DNA of 5,485 bases, from positions 1-5,485 of the forward strand of contig JBJDYV010000103.1 in NCBI GenBank assembly GCA_051867655.1. The letters run 5' to 3'. Shown piece after piece: positions 5,041 to 5,485 of this stretch; within the stretch, counting starts at the first letter, position 1, and every line of letters begins with the position of its first letter. Below the pieces are notes generated by a model. The model did no database searches. It saw nothing but the letters and a program-made list of their open reading frames with translations, and was not told the origin of the DNA. The position numbers and the translations under genes are program-made. The stretch comes from JAJPXI01 sp051867655. GTDB lineage: Bacteria > Bacillota > Clostridia > Oscillospirales > Oscillospiraceae.

Positions 5041-5485
5041 TCGTCGGTCACCTCATCCACATTGACGGTAATCAGCCGATCCCCATCCTGGCCGGAGAGG
5101 GTTACATTCTTCAGATTAACCTTCCGGACGCAGTTGAAGTACAGTCCCCGTTTACGCTCATCCTCAATGTAGTCCATCATGGCGGGACGGCCGGAGGAAG
5201 CGTCCTCCTTAAAGGTGAAGTTCACGTTCTCAATGGTCACGCTGCCGATGGGCTGCTCGGTCAGGCCGTAGAAGTAGCCCGCTGCCCATTCGCAGTCCGT
5301 GCAGTCCATGTCCCGGAACAGGAAGGACCCCAGGTAGGGAGTGGTATCGTCCACAGGATGGGGCTCCTTGCTCCATACGATTTCCTCATGTCCGTCGGGA
5401 TCGCAGAAGTAGTACATGTTCATGACCAGGGGGGCCATGACGTTGTCCATCTTGATGTTGGAGAACTCCACGCCGTCGATGACCG
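5037..5485 (-). CDS. GH28 polygalacturonase family protein, C-terminal part (runs off the right edge)
   Basis: The last 148 codons are present; the frame stays open to the window edge, and the GTG at 5469-5471 is most likely an internal Val, since the preceding residues (VIDG) continue the same pattern. The sequence shows right-handed beta-helix rungs, VEFSNIKMDNV, VTIENVNFTF and VNLKNVTLSG, and the GH28 tail features MNMYYFCDPDG, PYLGSFLFRDMDC and YGLTEQPI. This type is usually an exo-acting polygalacturonase releasing galacturonate from oligogalacturonides. The catalytic NTD, DD, GHG and RIK motifs would lie upstream and cannot be checked, nor can a signal peptide. Its TGA overlaps the GH105 ATG by 4 bases, so the two form one operon ending at the terminator at 3850-3876. 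Product galacturonate would feed UxaC-UxaB-UxaA. Confidence 0.85.
   Translation of the reverse strand, partial: VIDGVEFSNIKMDNVMAPLVMNMYYFCDPDGHEEIVWSKEPHPVDDTTPYLGSFLFRDMDCTDCEWAAGYFYGLTEQPIGSVTIENVNFTFKEDASSGRPAMMDYIEDERKRGLYFNCVRKVNLKNVTLSGQDGDRLITVNVDEVTDE

Noticed and set aside
4477..5172. Plus-strand open frame of 231 codons opposite GH105 and GH28
   Set aside because: Low-complexity V/L/H/A composition typical of an antisense shadow; it spans the overlap of two real genes.
5037..5471. GH28 piece as a complete small gene starting at 5471
   Set aside because: The frame remains open to the window edge, the residues before the GTG continue the beta-helix pattern, and family members are several hundred residues long.

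Overview
The window is a block of pectin and uronic-acid catabolism genes. It reads as a Gram-positive anaerobe, most likely a gut Clostridia member (Oscillospirales-like). The reasons are strong AAGGAGG-type ribosome sites, vegetative TTGACx-17-TATxAT promoters, GC-rich coding DNA with AT-rich gaps, and protein sequences of the kind seen in that group. The taxonomic call is inference.

Layout, left to right. Positions 1-1714 (minus strand) hold a two-gene set: uxaB (tagaturonate reductase, complete), then uxaA (altronate dehydratase, only the first 48 codons present), separated by 76 bases that contain a stem-loop. Positions 1715-1890 are a divergent control region with a recognisable promoter in each direction and candidate operator repeats between them. 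Positions 1891-2763 (plus strand) encode an AraC-family regulator with a cupin sensor domain. Positions 2764-2937 are a convergent gap holding a long, nested inverted repeat that looks like an interspersed element. Positions 2938-3729 (minus) encode a KduD/gluconate-5-dehydrogenase-type short-chain dehydrogenase. Positions 3730-3903 are an AT-rich gap packed with inverted repeats and a rho-independent terminator. Positions 3904-5040 (minus) encode a GH105 unsaturated glycuronyl hydrolase. Positions 5037-5485 (minus) hold the C-terminal part of a GH28 polygalacturonase, overlapping GH105 by 4 bases.

How the genes fit together: the GH28 enzyme would release galacturonate from oligogalacturonides, and the GH105 enzyme would remove the unsaturated end residue left by pectate or rhamnogalacturonan lyases. 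Galacturonate passes (after UxaC, not in the window) through UxaB and UxaA to 2-keto-3-deoxygluconate (KDG). The unsaturated residue passes (after KduI, not in the window) through the KduD-like enzyme to the same KDG. So both arms of pectin catabolism meet at one product, with an AraC-type regulator between them as the probable local controller. I see no mobile-element protein, RNA gene, CRISPR array or defence system. The gene content is known biology; the less ordinary signals are in the gaps, mainly the nested inverted repeat at 2787-2886 and the run of palindromes at 3761-3910.
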